From the NCBI GenBank assembly GCA_027023175.1, contig JALVWW010000073.1:1-15808 (forward strand): a DNA stretch of 15,808 bases. The letters run 5' to 3'. This document shows positions 1 to 6,186 of the stretch, piece after piece. Under the pieces are notes generated by a model, which did not search any database, was not told where the DNA came from, and was given only the letters and a program-made list of their open reading frames with translations. The first letter of the stretch is position 1, and each line of letters begins with the position of its first letter. A program made the translations under genes and the position numbers. Source of the stretch: Campylobacterales bacterium (GTDB lineage: Bacteria; Campylobacterota; Campylobacteria; Campylobacterales; JALSKU01).

Positions 1-747
1 GGTGCTACAAAAGCAAAGTTAAATACTCTGCTGAAAAATGCAGAACAAAATTCAACCAATCAGGTAGTGGTTGTAACACTCAAATCACTCCAAGGTAATG
101 ATATAGCCCAGTATGGATATCAGCTTGGCCGGTATTGGGGAATAGGTCAAAAAAAGAGTAATAACGGAATTTTGCTTATAGTTGCACCAAAAGAGAGGAA
201 AGTGCGTATAGAAGTCGGATATGGACTTGAGGGTACTTTAACAGATGCCCTAAGCTCGGTTATCATCCAAAATGATATATTGCCCTATTTTAAAAAGGGT
301 GATTATGACAGTGGTATATTAAACGGAGTAAGAGCTATACTTTCGGTTTTAAAAGGAACTTACAAAAAAGAAAAAAAAGTATCAAAAAAAGATGATTTCG
401 CCCCTTTGATGTTTTTTGCTTTTGTATTTTTTATAGTTTTTGCTCAGTCTCTGTTTTTAAAAAAGTACAGAAAAATTACATCAAAAATCATTCCAAGCTC
501 TTTTGTAGGGTTTTTTGCATATGTATTTACTTCATCACTGATCATAGGTATCTTGATATTTATTTTGGCTTTTATTTTGTTTTTGTTTGCAAAAGCATTT
601 GAAAGCACTTCAAATTCTCCTACTTTTATAAGCGGTAACGACGGTTTTTTTGACGGCAATGATAGTAGTGGATTTGGTAGCTTTGGAGGCGGTTTTAGCG
701 GAGGCGGCGGAAGCTTTGGCGGAGGAGGAGCGAGTGGGAGTTGGTAA
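1..747 (+). CDS. TPM-domain (YgcG-like) membrane protein, N-terminus cut by window edge
   Basis: The reading frame is open from base 1, so the signal peptide and first strand of the domain lie outside the window. The visible part begins in a TPM domain (Pfam TPM_phosphatase, formerly DUF477), with the family hallmarks NNGILLIVAPKERKVRIEVGYGLEGTLTD and a following IIxxxIxPYFKxGDYDxGI pattern. Two hydrophobic segments follow (about bases 400-460 and 505-600). The tail is rich in Gly, Ser and Phe and ends in repeated GGG blocks, typical of YgcG-type proteins. Such proteins are usually extracytoplasmic and often sit beside lemA, which could lie just upstream. The stop codon shares one base with the ATG of the next gene, so the two are probably translated together. 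'Methanol dehydrogenase' labels sometimes given to this family are misleading. The biochemical role is uncertain; membrane-protein quality control and phosphatase activity have been proposed for relatives. Confidence 0.88.
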   Translation, partial: GATKAKLNTLLKNAEQNSTNQVVVVTLKSLQGNDIAQYGYQLGRYWGIGQKKSNNGILLIVAPKERKVRIEVGYGLEGTLTDALSSVIIQNDILPYFKKGDYDSGILNGVRAILSVLKGTYKKEKKVSKKDDFAPLMFFAFVFFIVFAQSLFLKKYRKITSKIIPSSFVGFFAYVFTSSLIIGILIFILAFILFLFAKAFESTSNSPTFISGNDGFFDGNDSSGFGSFGGGFSGGGGSFGGGGASGSW

Positions 748-1376
748 TGGATAAATATATAAATGAAGATACAAAAAACAAAATTAAAGATATGATAGGA
801 GAGATAGAGTCAAAAAGTGATGCAGAAGTTGCCGTGGTAGTAACTGACAGTTGTGACAGATACAGATACTCTATCTTTTTATATGCTTTTTTAGCTACTT
901 TGATTGTACCTTTTTTGATAAAATTATCAGGTATAAATTTTGCTCAAAATGGAACTTTTGCTTTGATGATGGCAACTTTTTTGTTTGTAACCGTCTCTTT
1001 GGAGTATAGTGAATTTAAGTATAAAATCATACCCAAAAAAGTAAAAATTGACAGATGCGAAAGTGTTGCATTTAAGCAGTTTGAAAAACTTGGTATAAAT
1101 AAAACGACAAACCACAAAGCGCTGCTTATCTTTGTCAGTATAAAAGAGAGATATATAAGGGTTTTAGCTGATAAAAATATCAATGACAAAGCCAGTCAAG
1201 ATTTTTGGAATGAAATTGTGCATGATTTTTCAAAGTTGACAAAAGAGCAGGGTATAAACAGCGCCCTTTTGTCAATAGTTAAAAAATGTGGAGATTTTTT
1301 GGAAAAGAATTTTCCAAGAAGTAGCAAAATAAAAGATAACGAGCTTAGCAATGAAGTATTGGAAATAAAAACCTGA
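747..1376 (+). CDS. Second TPM-domain protein with transmembrane insertion
   Basis: This 209-residue protein starts at ATG 747, overlapping the previous stop by one base (TAATG). A GGAG at 737-740 gives good spacing, so I prefer it to the in-frame TTG at 741. The N-terminus (ESKSDAEVAVVV) is the first strand of a TPM domain. Two transmembrane segments follow (about residues 42-60 and 70-90). The rest of the domain then resumes: HKALLIFVSIKERYIRVLADKNIND matches the central strand pair, and an amphipathic helix ends near residue 185. The domain therefore appears to be split by a membrane hairpin. A YgcG-like protein followed by a smaller TPM protein is a recurring gene pair. Function is not established; co-translation suggests the two act together at the membrane. 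Confidence 0.8.
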   Translation: MDKYINEDTKNKIKDMIGEIESKSDAEVAVVVTDSCDRYRYSIFLYAFLATLIVPFLIKLSGINFAQNGTFALMMATFLFVTVSLEYSEFKYKIIPKKVKIDRCESVAFKQFEKLGINKTTNHKALLIFVSIKERYIRVLADKNINDKASQDFWNEIVHDFSKLTKEQGINSALLSIVKKCGDFLEKNFPRSSKIKDNELSNEVLEIKT

Positions 1377-1378
1377 AT

Positions 1379-1573
1379 TTACTTCTTTTTCCAGTTAAGC
1401 AGCTTGTCCCAGCCCATTGAAAATATTGTTGCCAAGAGTGATAGCACTATAAAATTTACAATATTAAAAGCCCACCCTTTTTCTGGCTTATAAGTAAGAT
1501 ATGAAAACAGCAAACCTATAACTACACCACTTATAATGTTTTTATACCAAAAATTCTTCCAAATATTATCCAT
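1379..1573 (-). CDS. Small two-helix membrane protein, function unknown
   Basis: This 64-residue minus-strand ORF fills the gap between the TPM gene and the uup promoter. Two hydrophobic stretches (about residues 13-29 and 37-54) are separated by a short polar KPEKGW loop, and the C-terminus is basic (NWKKK). Support that it is real: an AAGG Shine-Dalgarno seven bases before the ATG, a TATAAT box further upstream on the same strand, and a stop that lies only two bases from the converging TPM stop. I do not recognise a named family. The topology suggests an inner-membrane protein with both ends on the same side. It could be a false ORF, but its fit between neighbours and its own promoter make that less likely. 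Confidence 0.6.
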   Translation of the reverse strand: MDNIWKNFWYKNIISGVVIGLLFSYLTYKPEKGWAFNIVNFIVLSLLATIFSMGWDKLLNWKKK

Positions 1574-1593
1574 AAAATACCTTTTTTATCTGA

Positions 1594-1599
1594 ATTATA
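1594..1599 (-). promoter_or_regulatory. Putative -10 box for the 64-residue membrane protein
   Basis: The minus strand reads TATAAT here, about 20 bases upstream of the ATG at 1573. No convincing -35 box is seen, which is normal for the vegetative sigma factor of Campylobacterota. It lies back to back with the uup -10 box. Confidence 0.5.
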
Positions 1600-1610
1600 C
1601 ACTAATTTGC

Positions 1611-1616
1611 TATAAT
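1611..1616 (+). promoter_or_regulatory. Putative -10 box of uup
   Basis: TGCTATAATTT gives an extended-type TATAAT box 24 bases before the uup ATG. A Shine-Dalgarno TAGGA follows at 1631-1635. The uup and minus-strand -10 boxes are only 11 bases apart, so the two transcripts would start in overlapping DNA. Confidence 0.6.
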
Positions 1617-1640
1617 TTACCAAAAATTTTTAGGAATATT

Positions 1641-3581
1641 ATGGCACTACTTGATTTGCTTGAAATCAGTAAAAATTATGAAATACAAAAGATACTCTGT
1701 GAAGTTGATTTTCACCTGAATGAGGGTGAAAGAGTTGCTATCATAGGTCAAAACGGTGGAGGCAAATCAACTTTTTTAAATATACTAAACGGTACTTTAG
1801 AGCCTGATAACGGCAGAAGGGTGGTCAATAACTCCATAAAGATAGATATCCTGCAGCAGCAACCCGTCTTAAATCAAGAATTAAGTGTCAAAGATGCCAT
1901 TGAAAATGAACTTCAGGAGTTAAAAGAGAAAAAAATAAGATTTGAAAAAGTTAGTGAACTTTTATCAAATGATTATGACAATAAAGAACTGCTAAAAGAG
2001 CAAGAGCAGTTATCTTTGTATCTTGATACTCACAATGCCTGGAATTTGGATGACAAGATTGAGAGGGTCTTGCAGGAGTTTGACCTTAAAAGATATGAAA
2101 GAAAACCTGTTGGAATGTTAAGTGGAGGTGAGCAAAGAAGAGTGGCTTTAGCTTCACTTCTTTTAAAAAAGCCCGATATTTTACTGCTGGATGAGCCTAC
2201 AAACCATCTTGACGTCTATATGGTGGAATTTTTGGAGGATTTGCTTTTAAAAGAGAAGTTTACTCTTGTTTTTATCTCTCATGACAGATACTTTATAGAC
2301 TCTTTGGCAACAAGAGTTATCGAGATAGATGAGTGTAAGATAAGAAGTTTTAAAGGTGGATACAGTAACTATCTCAAAGCTAAAGAGGAGCTTTTAAAGT
2401 CTATGCAAAAAAGTCATGAAAATCTTTTGAAACTTTTAAAAAGTGAAGAGGAGTGGCTAAATAGGGGTGTAAAAGCAAGACTTAAAAGAAACGAAGGTAG
2501 AAAAAAAAGAGTTTTAGAACTTCGCGAACAAGCCAAGAAAAATCCCTCACTTATAAGAAAGATAGAGCTTCAACTCCAAAGAGAGCAAAAAAATTTCAAC
2601 CAAAGTGAAAGTAAAAACAGAAAAAAGATGCTCTATGAGCTTGATGATATATCTATAACTTTAGGAGATAAAAATCTTATCAAAAACTTTACTACAAGGA
2701 TTTTGCAACTTGACAAGATAGCGGTTGTGGGCAAAAACGGTACAGGCAAATCCACATTTTTAAAACTGCTTTTGGGCGAACTAAAACCAAGTAGCGGAAC
2801 TATAAAAAGAGGAGAGTTTAAAGTAGGATATTTTGACCAGGATAAAGCGATGCTTGATGATGACAAAACTCTTATAGAGACATTTTGCCCAAACGGAGGA
2901 GACAGGGTCGATGTAAGAGGCAGAAATATGCATGTTTACGGATATTTAAAAAGTTTTTTATTCCCCAAAGAACATCTTGATAAAAAGATAGGAGTTTTAA
3001 GCGGAGGCGAAAAAAGTAGAGTCGCTTTGGCACTTTTGTTTACCAAGGAGTATGACTGTCTTATACTTGATGAGCCTACAAACGACCTTGATATTCCTAC
3101 TATAAATATACTCGAAGAGTATCTGCAAAATTTTCAAGGGGCTCTTATATTTGTAAGTCATGACAGATACTTTGTAGATAAAATAGCAAGAAAACTTTTT
3201 ATACTGAAAGGTAACGGTATAGTTGAAGAGAGCCATGGGGAGTACAGTGAATATCTCGAGATAGAAAAAGAGCTTGATGAGCTTAACAAATTTGAACAGG
3301 AGCTTCATAAAAAAGAGCCTCCAAAGAGAGTAAAAGCAAAAACCAAACTAAGTTACAAAGAAAATAAAATCCTCGAAGAGTATCCGGTAAAAATTGAAGA
3401 GTTAGAAAATAATATCAAAGAGATAAATGATTGCCTTAGTGACCCGGAGTGTTATAAAGAAAAAGGACTTGAAGAGTTATATAAAAACCTCCAAGAGTAT
3501 GAGCAAAAACTTGATGAATTGCTTGAAGTCTATCTTGAAGTTGAAGAAAAAAGAGAGGAGCTTGAAAAACTCCCCAGCTAA
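1641..3581 (+). CDS. uup: ABC-F family ATPase, Uup type
   Basis: This 646-residue soluble protein has two ABC ATPase domains and no membrane segment, the ABC-F plan. Domain 1 has Walker A GQNGGGKST (36-44), signature LSGGEQ (160-165), Walker B ILLLDEP (180-186) and switch SHDR (213-216). Domain 2 has GKNGTGKST (364-372), LSGGEK (453-458), LILDEPTNDLD (474-484) and SHDR (506-509). The linker contains WLNRGVKARLKRNEGRKKR, close to the Uup linker, and domain 2 contains GRNMHVYGYLKSFLFPKEH, also Uup-like. A C-terminal coiled coil (about 560-646), rich in Glu and Lys, matches the Uup tail. Uup relatives act on ribosomes and influence replication-linked DNA repair and transposon excision in E. coli. 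ATG 1641 is chosen because TAGGA lies five bases upstream; the longer frame from 1536 would run through the promoter. Both ATPase sites look intact. Confidence 0.9.
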   Translation: MALLDLLEISKNYEIQKILCEVDFHLNEGERVAIIGQNGGGKSTFLNILNGTLEPDNGRRVVNNSIKIDILQQQPVLNQELSVKDAIENELQELKEKKIRFEKVSELLSNDYDNKELLKEQEQLSLYLDTHNAWNLDDKIERVLQEFDLKRYERKPVGMLSGGEQRRVALASLLLKKPDILLLDEPTNHLDVYMVEFLEDLLLKEKFTLVFISHDRYFIDSLATRVIEIDECKIRSFKGGYSNYLKAKEELLKSMQKSHENLLKLLKSEEEWLNRGVKARLKRNEGRKKRVLELREQAKKNPSLIRKIELQLQREQKNFNQSESKNRKKMLYELDDISITLGDKNLIKNFTTRILQLDKIAVVGKNGTGKSTFLKLLLGELKPSSGTIKRGEFKVGYFDQDKAMLDDDKTLIETFCPNGGDRVDVRGRNMHVYGYLKSFLFPKEHLDKKIGVLSGGEKSRVALALLFTKEYDCLILDEPTNDLDIPTINILEEYLQNFQGALIFVSHDRYFVDKIARKLFILKGNGIVEESHGEYSEYLEIEKELDELNKFEQELHKKEPPKRVKAKTKLSYKENKILEEYPVKIEELENNIKEINDCLSDPECYKEKGLEELYKNLQEYEQKLDELLEVYLEVEEKREELEKLPS

Positions 3582-3614
3582 TCACAAATCACGAGTCACT
3601 AATCGCGAATTACC
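3580..3614 (+). repeat. Five degenerate tandem heptads between converging stop codons
   Basis: Bases 3580-3614 divide without remainder into five 7-base units close to AATCACG. Units 1 and 2 differ from each other only at the last base; units 3, 4 and 5 each have two differences or fewer from the consensus, in the last unit a few more. The run covers the uup stop codon (3579-3581) and the flgG stop codon (3610-3612). It fills the whole 28-base gap between the two genes. No hairpin terminator was seen here. Confidence 0.6.
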
Positions 3615-4398
3615 TCTTAAGTTGATTGACTGTTTGGAGCATTTGGTCTGATGTTGTTATAGCTTTTGAGTTTGCTTCATATGCTCTTTGTCCTGTTATA
3701 AGGTCAGTCATCTCTTCGACAAGTTGGACATTGCTCATTTCGACAAACCCTTCTCTTATCTCGCCTATACCGTTAAGTCCGGGAGTTCCAACTATCGCAT
3801 CTCCCGAAGCTGAGGTGTTGATGTAGTTGTTGTTTCCCAAGGAGTGAAGCCCGGCGGGATTTACAAAATTGGCAAGCTCTATTTGTCCGATTTGTGACAT
3901 TTGTGTCTGACCTGCCTGTAAAACAGAAACTGTACCATCTGTTCCTATGGAGATATCCGTTGTATCGGCCGGAACTACTATCTGAGGTATCAGCTTGTAT
4001 CCGTCGGAATTTACTATATTGCCGTCAGCATCGAGTTTGAATGCCCCGTTTCTTGTATATGCTGTAGTACCGTCAGGTAGTTCGATCTGAAAAAAACCGT
4101 TACCTGTAATAGCCATGTCAAGGTTGTTTCCTGTTTCTTTGAAGTTGCCCTGAGTAAACTCTTTTGTTATGGAAGTGGGTCTTACTCCAAGTCCTACCTC
4201 TATGCCGGTTGGAGAGGATGTGTTGAGACTCGTTGCGGTTCCTGCATACTCCATGGTTTGATACATAAGATCCGCAAATTCGGCTCTTTGTTTTTTATAT
4301 CCGATGGTGTTTACATTTGCAATATTGTTTGAAGTTGTGTCTATTTGTGTTTGTTGTGCCATCATGCCTGTTGCGGCAGTATAAAGTGCTCTTATCAT
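3610..4398 (-). CDS. flgG: Flagellar distal rod protein FlgG
   Basis: This protein has 262 residues, the usual FlgG length. The N-terminus carries the rod/hook family signature (residues 1-40: AATGMMAQQTQIDTTSNNIANVNTIGYKK). The middle has the conserved NLDMAITGNGFFQIELPDG and YTRNGAF segments. The C-terminus has EMSNVQLVEEMTDLITGQRAYEANSKAI, which forms the axial coiled-coil partner. FlgG builds the distal rod between the proximal rod and the hook, exported by the flagellar type III system; no signal peptide is expected and none is seen. The start at 4398 has an AGGAG (4405-4409) that overlaps the stop codon of the upstream gene, so translation is probably coupled. All key regions look intact. 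Confidence 0.95.
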   Translation of the reverse strand: MIRALYTAATGMMAQQTQIDTTSNNIANVNTIGYKKQRAEFADLMYQTMEYAGTATSLNTSSPTGIEVGLGVRPTSITKEFTQGNFKETGNNLDMAITGNGFFQIELPDGTTAYTRNGAFKLDADGNIVNSDGYKLIPQIVVPADTTDISIGTDGTVSVLQAGQTQMSQIGQIELANFVNPAGLHSLGNNNYINTSASGDAIVGTPGLNGIGEIREGFVEMSNVQLVEEMTDLITGQRAYEANSKAITTSDQMLQTVNQLKR

Positions 4399-4407
4399 TT
4401 ATATCTC

Positions 4408-5214
4408 CTATGCTTTGGTACTTGCCAATTTGTTTATGGCGTCACTATTCAAGTCATTCATTTGTGAAGTCATCACTTTTTGATACATTTCTACAAGTCT
4501 GTTGGTTTCTATAAGAGCTGTCATCTCTTTTACGGGATTGATATTGCTCATTTGTAAAAAACCGGATGCTATATAGTCTCCGTCACCGCTTACTGATATA
4601 TCGTTCAAATTTGTCAAGTCATAAAGGTTGTCACCGACTTTTTTTAGATTTGCCAGGTTGTTATTGTATTTTGCAATGTATAGTTTTCCTGACTCTTCTC
4701 CATCAGCATATATAGTTCCGTTGCTGCTTATGGTTATGGTTTTGTTTGCTGGCAGAGTTATGGGTTGATGATTTTGAAAATAGTTTGCTCCCAGGACCTT
4801 GTATCCCTCTTTTGTGCTCAATTCCCCTTTATCATTCAGAGTAAAAGCACCATTTTGAGTAAGCTTTAAACCGTCAGGAGTTTTAACGAGAAAAAATCTG
4901 TCACTTCTTTTAAGGGCAACATCGAGAGGATTGTCTGTTTTTCTCATGGCTCCCAAAGAAAAATCTGTATAATTTCTCACTATATGAGGAACTCTGTCAA
5001 GTGAACGGTTTATAAATTGTGCTGCATCTTTTGTATTGTCGTCGATAGGAAGTTCATCTCTTTGTTGTTTTAAAACACTTAAAAAATCTCCTATTACAAC
5101 ATCATCTCGTTTGAAGCCAGCGGTATTTGTATTGGCTAAATTGTTAGATATGGTATCAAGCCTGTTAAATTGTGCTACCATACCCCCGACTGCTTGATAA
5201 TATCCGTTTTGCAT
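4408..5214 (-). CDS. flgF: Flagellar rod protein, FlgF-like (FlgG2 of Campylobacter naming)
   Basis: This 268-residue rod/hook-family protein has the N-terminal signature GGMVAQFNRLDTISNNLANTNTAGFKRDD, a central NPLDVALKRSDRFFLVKTPDG and TQNGAFTLN, and the C-terminal LQMSNINPVKEMTALIETNRLVEMYQK. It is more divergent from FlgG than its neighbour is. It fits the FlgF-like proteins that Campylobacter and Helicobacter genomes often call FlgG2 or FlgG1. It should form part of the rod just proximal to FlgG. It is the first gene of a two-gene operon, with nine bases between its stop and the flgG ATG. A GAGG Shine-Dalgarno precedes the ATG at 5214, and a sigma-54-like site lies upstream. The family is certain; the exact FlgF versus FlgG paralogue name is convention. 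Confidence 0.9.
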   Translation of the reverse strand: MQNGYYQAVGGMVAQFNRLDTISNNLANTNTAGFKRDDVVIGDFLSVLKQQRDELPIDDNTKDAAQFINRSLDRVPHIVRNYTDFSLGAMRKTDNPLDVALKRSDRFFLVKTPDGLKLTQNGAFTLNDKGELSTKEGYKVLGANYFQNHQPITLPANKTITISSNGTIYADGEESGKLYIAKYNNNLANLKKVGDNLYDLTNLNDISVSGDGDYIASGFLQMSNINPVKEMTALIETNRLVEMYQKVMTSQMNDLNSDAINKLASTKA

Positions 5215-5246
5215 AATTATCCTCTGTGATTTGATATCAATTATAA

Positions 5247-5263
5247 AGCAATATATGTTCCAA
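5247..5263 (-). promoter_or_regulatory. Sigma-54-type -24/-12 promoter of flgF-flgG
   Basis: The minus strand reads TTGGAACATATATTGCT. Compared with the RpoN consensus TTGGCAC-N5-TTGCT it has the invariant GG (5261-5260) and GC (5249-5248) exactly ten bases apart, plus a perfect TTGCT at -12. The only change in the -24 half is A for C. The predicted start of transcription is near 5236, leaving a short leader with the GAGG site before ATG 5214. In Campylobacter the equivalent rod genes are RpoN/FlgR-dependent, so the site fits its context. Confidence 0.75.
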
Positions 5264-5270
5264 TATTTGA

Positions 5271-5276
5271 TATAAT
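5271..5276 (+). promoter_or_regulatory. Putative -10 box of amrA
   Basis: The plus strand reads TGATATAATG, with TATAAT at 5271-5276, 27 bases before the ATG. A strong AAAGGAG Shine-Dalgarno follows at 5291-5297. It lies immediately beside the divergent sigma-54 site on the other strand. Confidence 0.6.
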
Positions 5277-5303
5277 GATAAAAAATATATAAAGGAGTTT
5301 TAA

Positions 5304-5855
5304 ATGGGTGACATATATCTAAAACTTGCGAGAGCCGCTATAGCACAGTCTATCGGCATATCTTATGAGATTGACTTGGATAAGATTCTTGAAAAATATC
5401 CTGAGCTTAAAGAGCCGGGTTCATCTTTTGTAACTATCACCAAAGGGCAAGAGCAAAGTCTGAGGGGTTGTATCGGCTCTTTGGAGGCTTACAGACCTTT
5501 ATATGAGGATATCATACTAAATGCAAGGTCTGCGGCTTTACATGACCCCAGGTTTCAGGCTCTTAGTGAATTAGAGTATGATGATATAAAAGTAGAAGTT
5601 TCCATACTTTCCAAGCCTGAAATTTTGAACTATAACGATATAGATGATTTGAGAAATAAAATCAAGCCAAATGTTGATGGTGTTGTGCTTAAACTTGATG
5701 GTCATCAGGCTACTTTTTTGCCGCAGGTTTGGGAGCAGCTGCCCACATTTGATCTCTTTTTTGCCCATTTGTGTCAAAAAGCTGGATTGCCGGCAGATTG
5801 TTTAAAAAATCATCCTGAAATTTTTATTTATCATGTGGAAAAATACAGTGAATAG
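5304..5855 (+). CDS. amrA: AMMECR1-domain protein (AmmeMemoRadiSam system protein A)
   Basis: This 183-residue protein is essentially one AMMECR1 domain. The family hallmark LRGCIGSL is at residues 53-60, preceded by SSFVTITKGQEQSLRG and followed by RSAALHDPRFQALSELEYDDIKVEVSILSKP, a conserved domain segment. The C-terminal FLPQVWEQLPTFDLFFAHLCQKAGL is also typical. Bacterial and archaeal members form the AmmeMemoRadiSam set with a MEMO-domain protein (B) and a radical SAM protein. Neither partner is in this window; they could lie elsewhere in the genome or be fused together. The reaction of the set is not settled. The start at 5304 is fixed by the AAAGGAG. A promoter lies just upstream, and an inserted palindromic element lies 28 bases after the stop. 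Confidence 0.88.
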   Translation: MGDIYLKLARAAIAQSIGISYEIDLDKILEKYPELKEPGSSFVTITKGQEQSLRGCIGSLEAYRPLYEDIILNARSAALHDPRFQALSELEYDDIKVEVSILSKPEILNYNDIDDLRNKIKPNVDGVVLKLDGHQATFLPQVWEQLPTFDLFFAHLCQKAGLPADCLKNHPEIFIYHVEKYSE

Positions 5856-5876
5856 CATTATTTAAGTTGATTTTTT

Positions 5877-5883
5877 ATATAAT
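5877..5883. repeat. Left copy of 7-bp target-site duplication
   Basis: ATATAAT directly abuts the left terminus of the palindromic element. The identical heptamer abuts the right terminus at 6150-6156. An exact direct repeat placed precisely at both ends is the usual mark of transposase-made insertion, although AT-rich DNA makes chance matches easier. Confidence 0.65.
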
Positions 5884-5913
5884 CTGACCTTGCGCACCTT
5901 ATGCCACTCTTGA
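5884..5913 (+). repeat. Left terminal inverted repeat of the element
   Basis: This 30-base arm pairs with 6120-6149. Two of the three differences (5892 with 6141, 5903 with 6130) would be G-U pairs in a plus-strand RNA; the third (5907 with 6126) is a C-A mismatch. Confidence 0.8.
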
Positions 5914-6050
5914 TGAACATTAAAGCATTTCATTGCAAGGCAAAAAGTTGAAGAGCTACCCATAGGTAACTTGAAACTTTTTAACGAAGCAAGGGAGTGC
6001 TTTAATGTTTACCCAAAGGGCAAACAAATAAGGCATTATCTGACTTCGTT

Positions 6051-6091
6051 AGATTTTATCAGCTTATCTACGGATAGGCTTTCAAAAATCT
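6051..6091 (+). other. Hairpin with C(UACG)G tetraloop inside the element
   Basis: AGATTTT (6051-6057) pairs with AAAATCT (6085-6091). Inside it AGCTTATC (6061-6068) pairs with GATAGGCT (6073-6080), seven Watson-Crick pairs and one G-U. The loop is TACG closed by C-G, which is a UNCG-type tetraloop, a very stable RNA fold. The equivalent position in the left half (about 5957-5968) is TACC-CATA-GGTA, without this loop. Confidence 0.6.
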
Positions 6092-6119
6092 GCCTTGCAT
6101 CTAATACCTTCTTTGTTTG

Positions 6120-6149
6120 TCAAGAATGGTATAAGGTGCGTAAGGTCAG
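6120..6149 (-). repeat. Right terminal inverted repeat of the element
   Basis: On the minus strand it begins CTGACCTTACGCACC, matching the left terminus. Its outer end directly joins the right ATATAAT duplication and the purU -10 region. Confidence 0.8.
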
Positions 6150-6156
6150 ATATAAT
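6150..6156. repeat. Right copy of 7-bp target-site duplication
   Basis: ATATAAT follows the right terminus immediately and equals the copy at 5877-5883. This copy contains a TATAAT that can serve as the purU -10 box. Confidence 0.65.
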
Positions 6157-6163
6157 GTATAAT
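6151..6163 (+). promoter_or_regulatory. Two tandem -10 boxes of purU
   Basis: TATAAT occurs at 6151-6156 and again at 6158-6163, separated by one G. A GAGGTG Shine-Dalgarno lies at 6178-6183 before ATG 6187. The first box is part of the right target-site duplication, so whatever upstream DNA the promoter once used has been replaced by the element's terminus. Confidence 0.6.
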
Positions 6164-6186
6164 TAAATTGTTATTTTGAGGTGTAA

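Larger units (their letters stand above)
5884..6149. mobile_element. MITE-like palindromic insertion element, 266 bp, non-coding
   Basis: The 30-bp termini (5884-5913 and 6120-6149, beginning CTGACCTTGCGCACC) are inverted repeats identical at 27 of 30 positions. They are flanked by the same 7-bp direct repeat. The inverted match continues without gaps to the centre (between 6016 and 6017), so the halves are diverged inverted copies, about two-thirds identical by eye. A 56-base core, TGCAAGGC to AACGAAG, occurs in both halves (5934-5989 plus; 6044-6099 minus). Each half also folds on itself. In the left half 5916-5927 pairs perfectly with 5998-6009, and 5942-5949 with 5975-5982. In the right half 6021-6038 pairs with 6102-6119 with two mismatches, enclosing the 6051-6091 hairpin. 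No plausible protein is encoded, so mobility would need a transposase supplied elsewhere. I do not recognise the family. A structured RNA gene is the main alternative. Confidence 0.7.

Noticed and set aside
1..747. Methanol dehydrogenase regulatory protein as a name for the TPM gene
   Set aside because: This is a propagated database label; the sequence only supports a TPM/YgcG-type protein.
1536..1640. N-terminal extension of the uup reading frame
   Set aside because: It would run through the TATAAT and Shine-Dalgarno, and the ABC-F homology begins at ATG 1641.
2633..3308. Antisense ORFs of 77 and 103 residues within uup
   Set aside because: They are shadows of a strongly conserved ATPase gene, with no ribosome-binding site or family resemblance.
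3427..3651. 74-residue plus-strand ORF over the uup 3' end
   Set aside because: It is a frame-shifted shadow of the Lys- and Glu-rich coiled coil and crosses the heptad repeats into antisense flgG.
5971..6162. 63-residue plus-strand ORF inside the palindromic element
   Set aside because: It lies wholly within inverted-repeat DNA, has no Shine-Dalgarno and resembles no protein I know; the sequence is better explained by structure.
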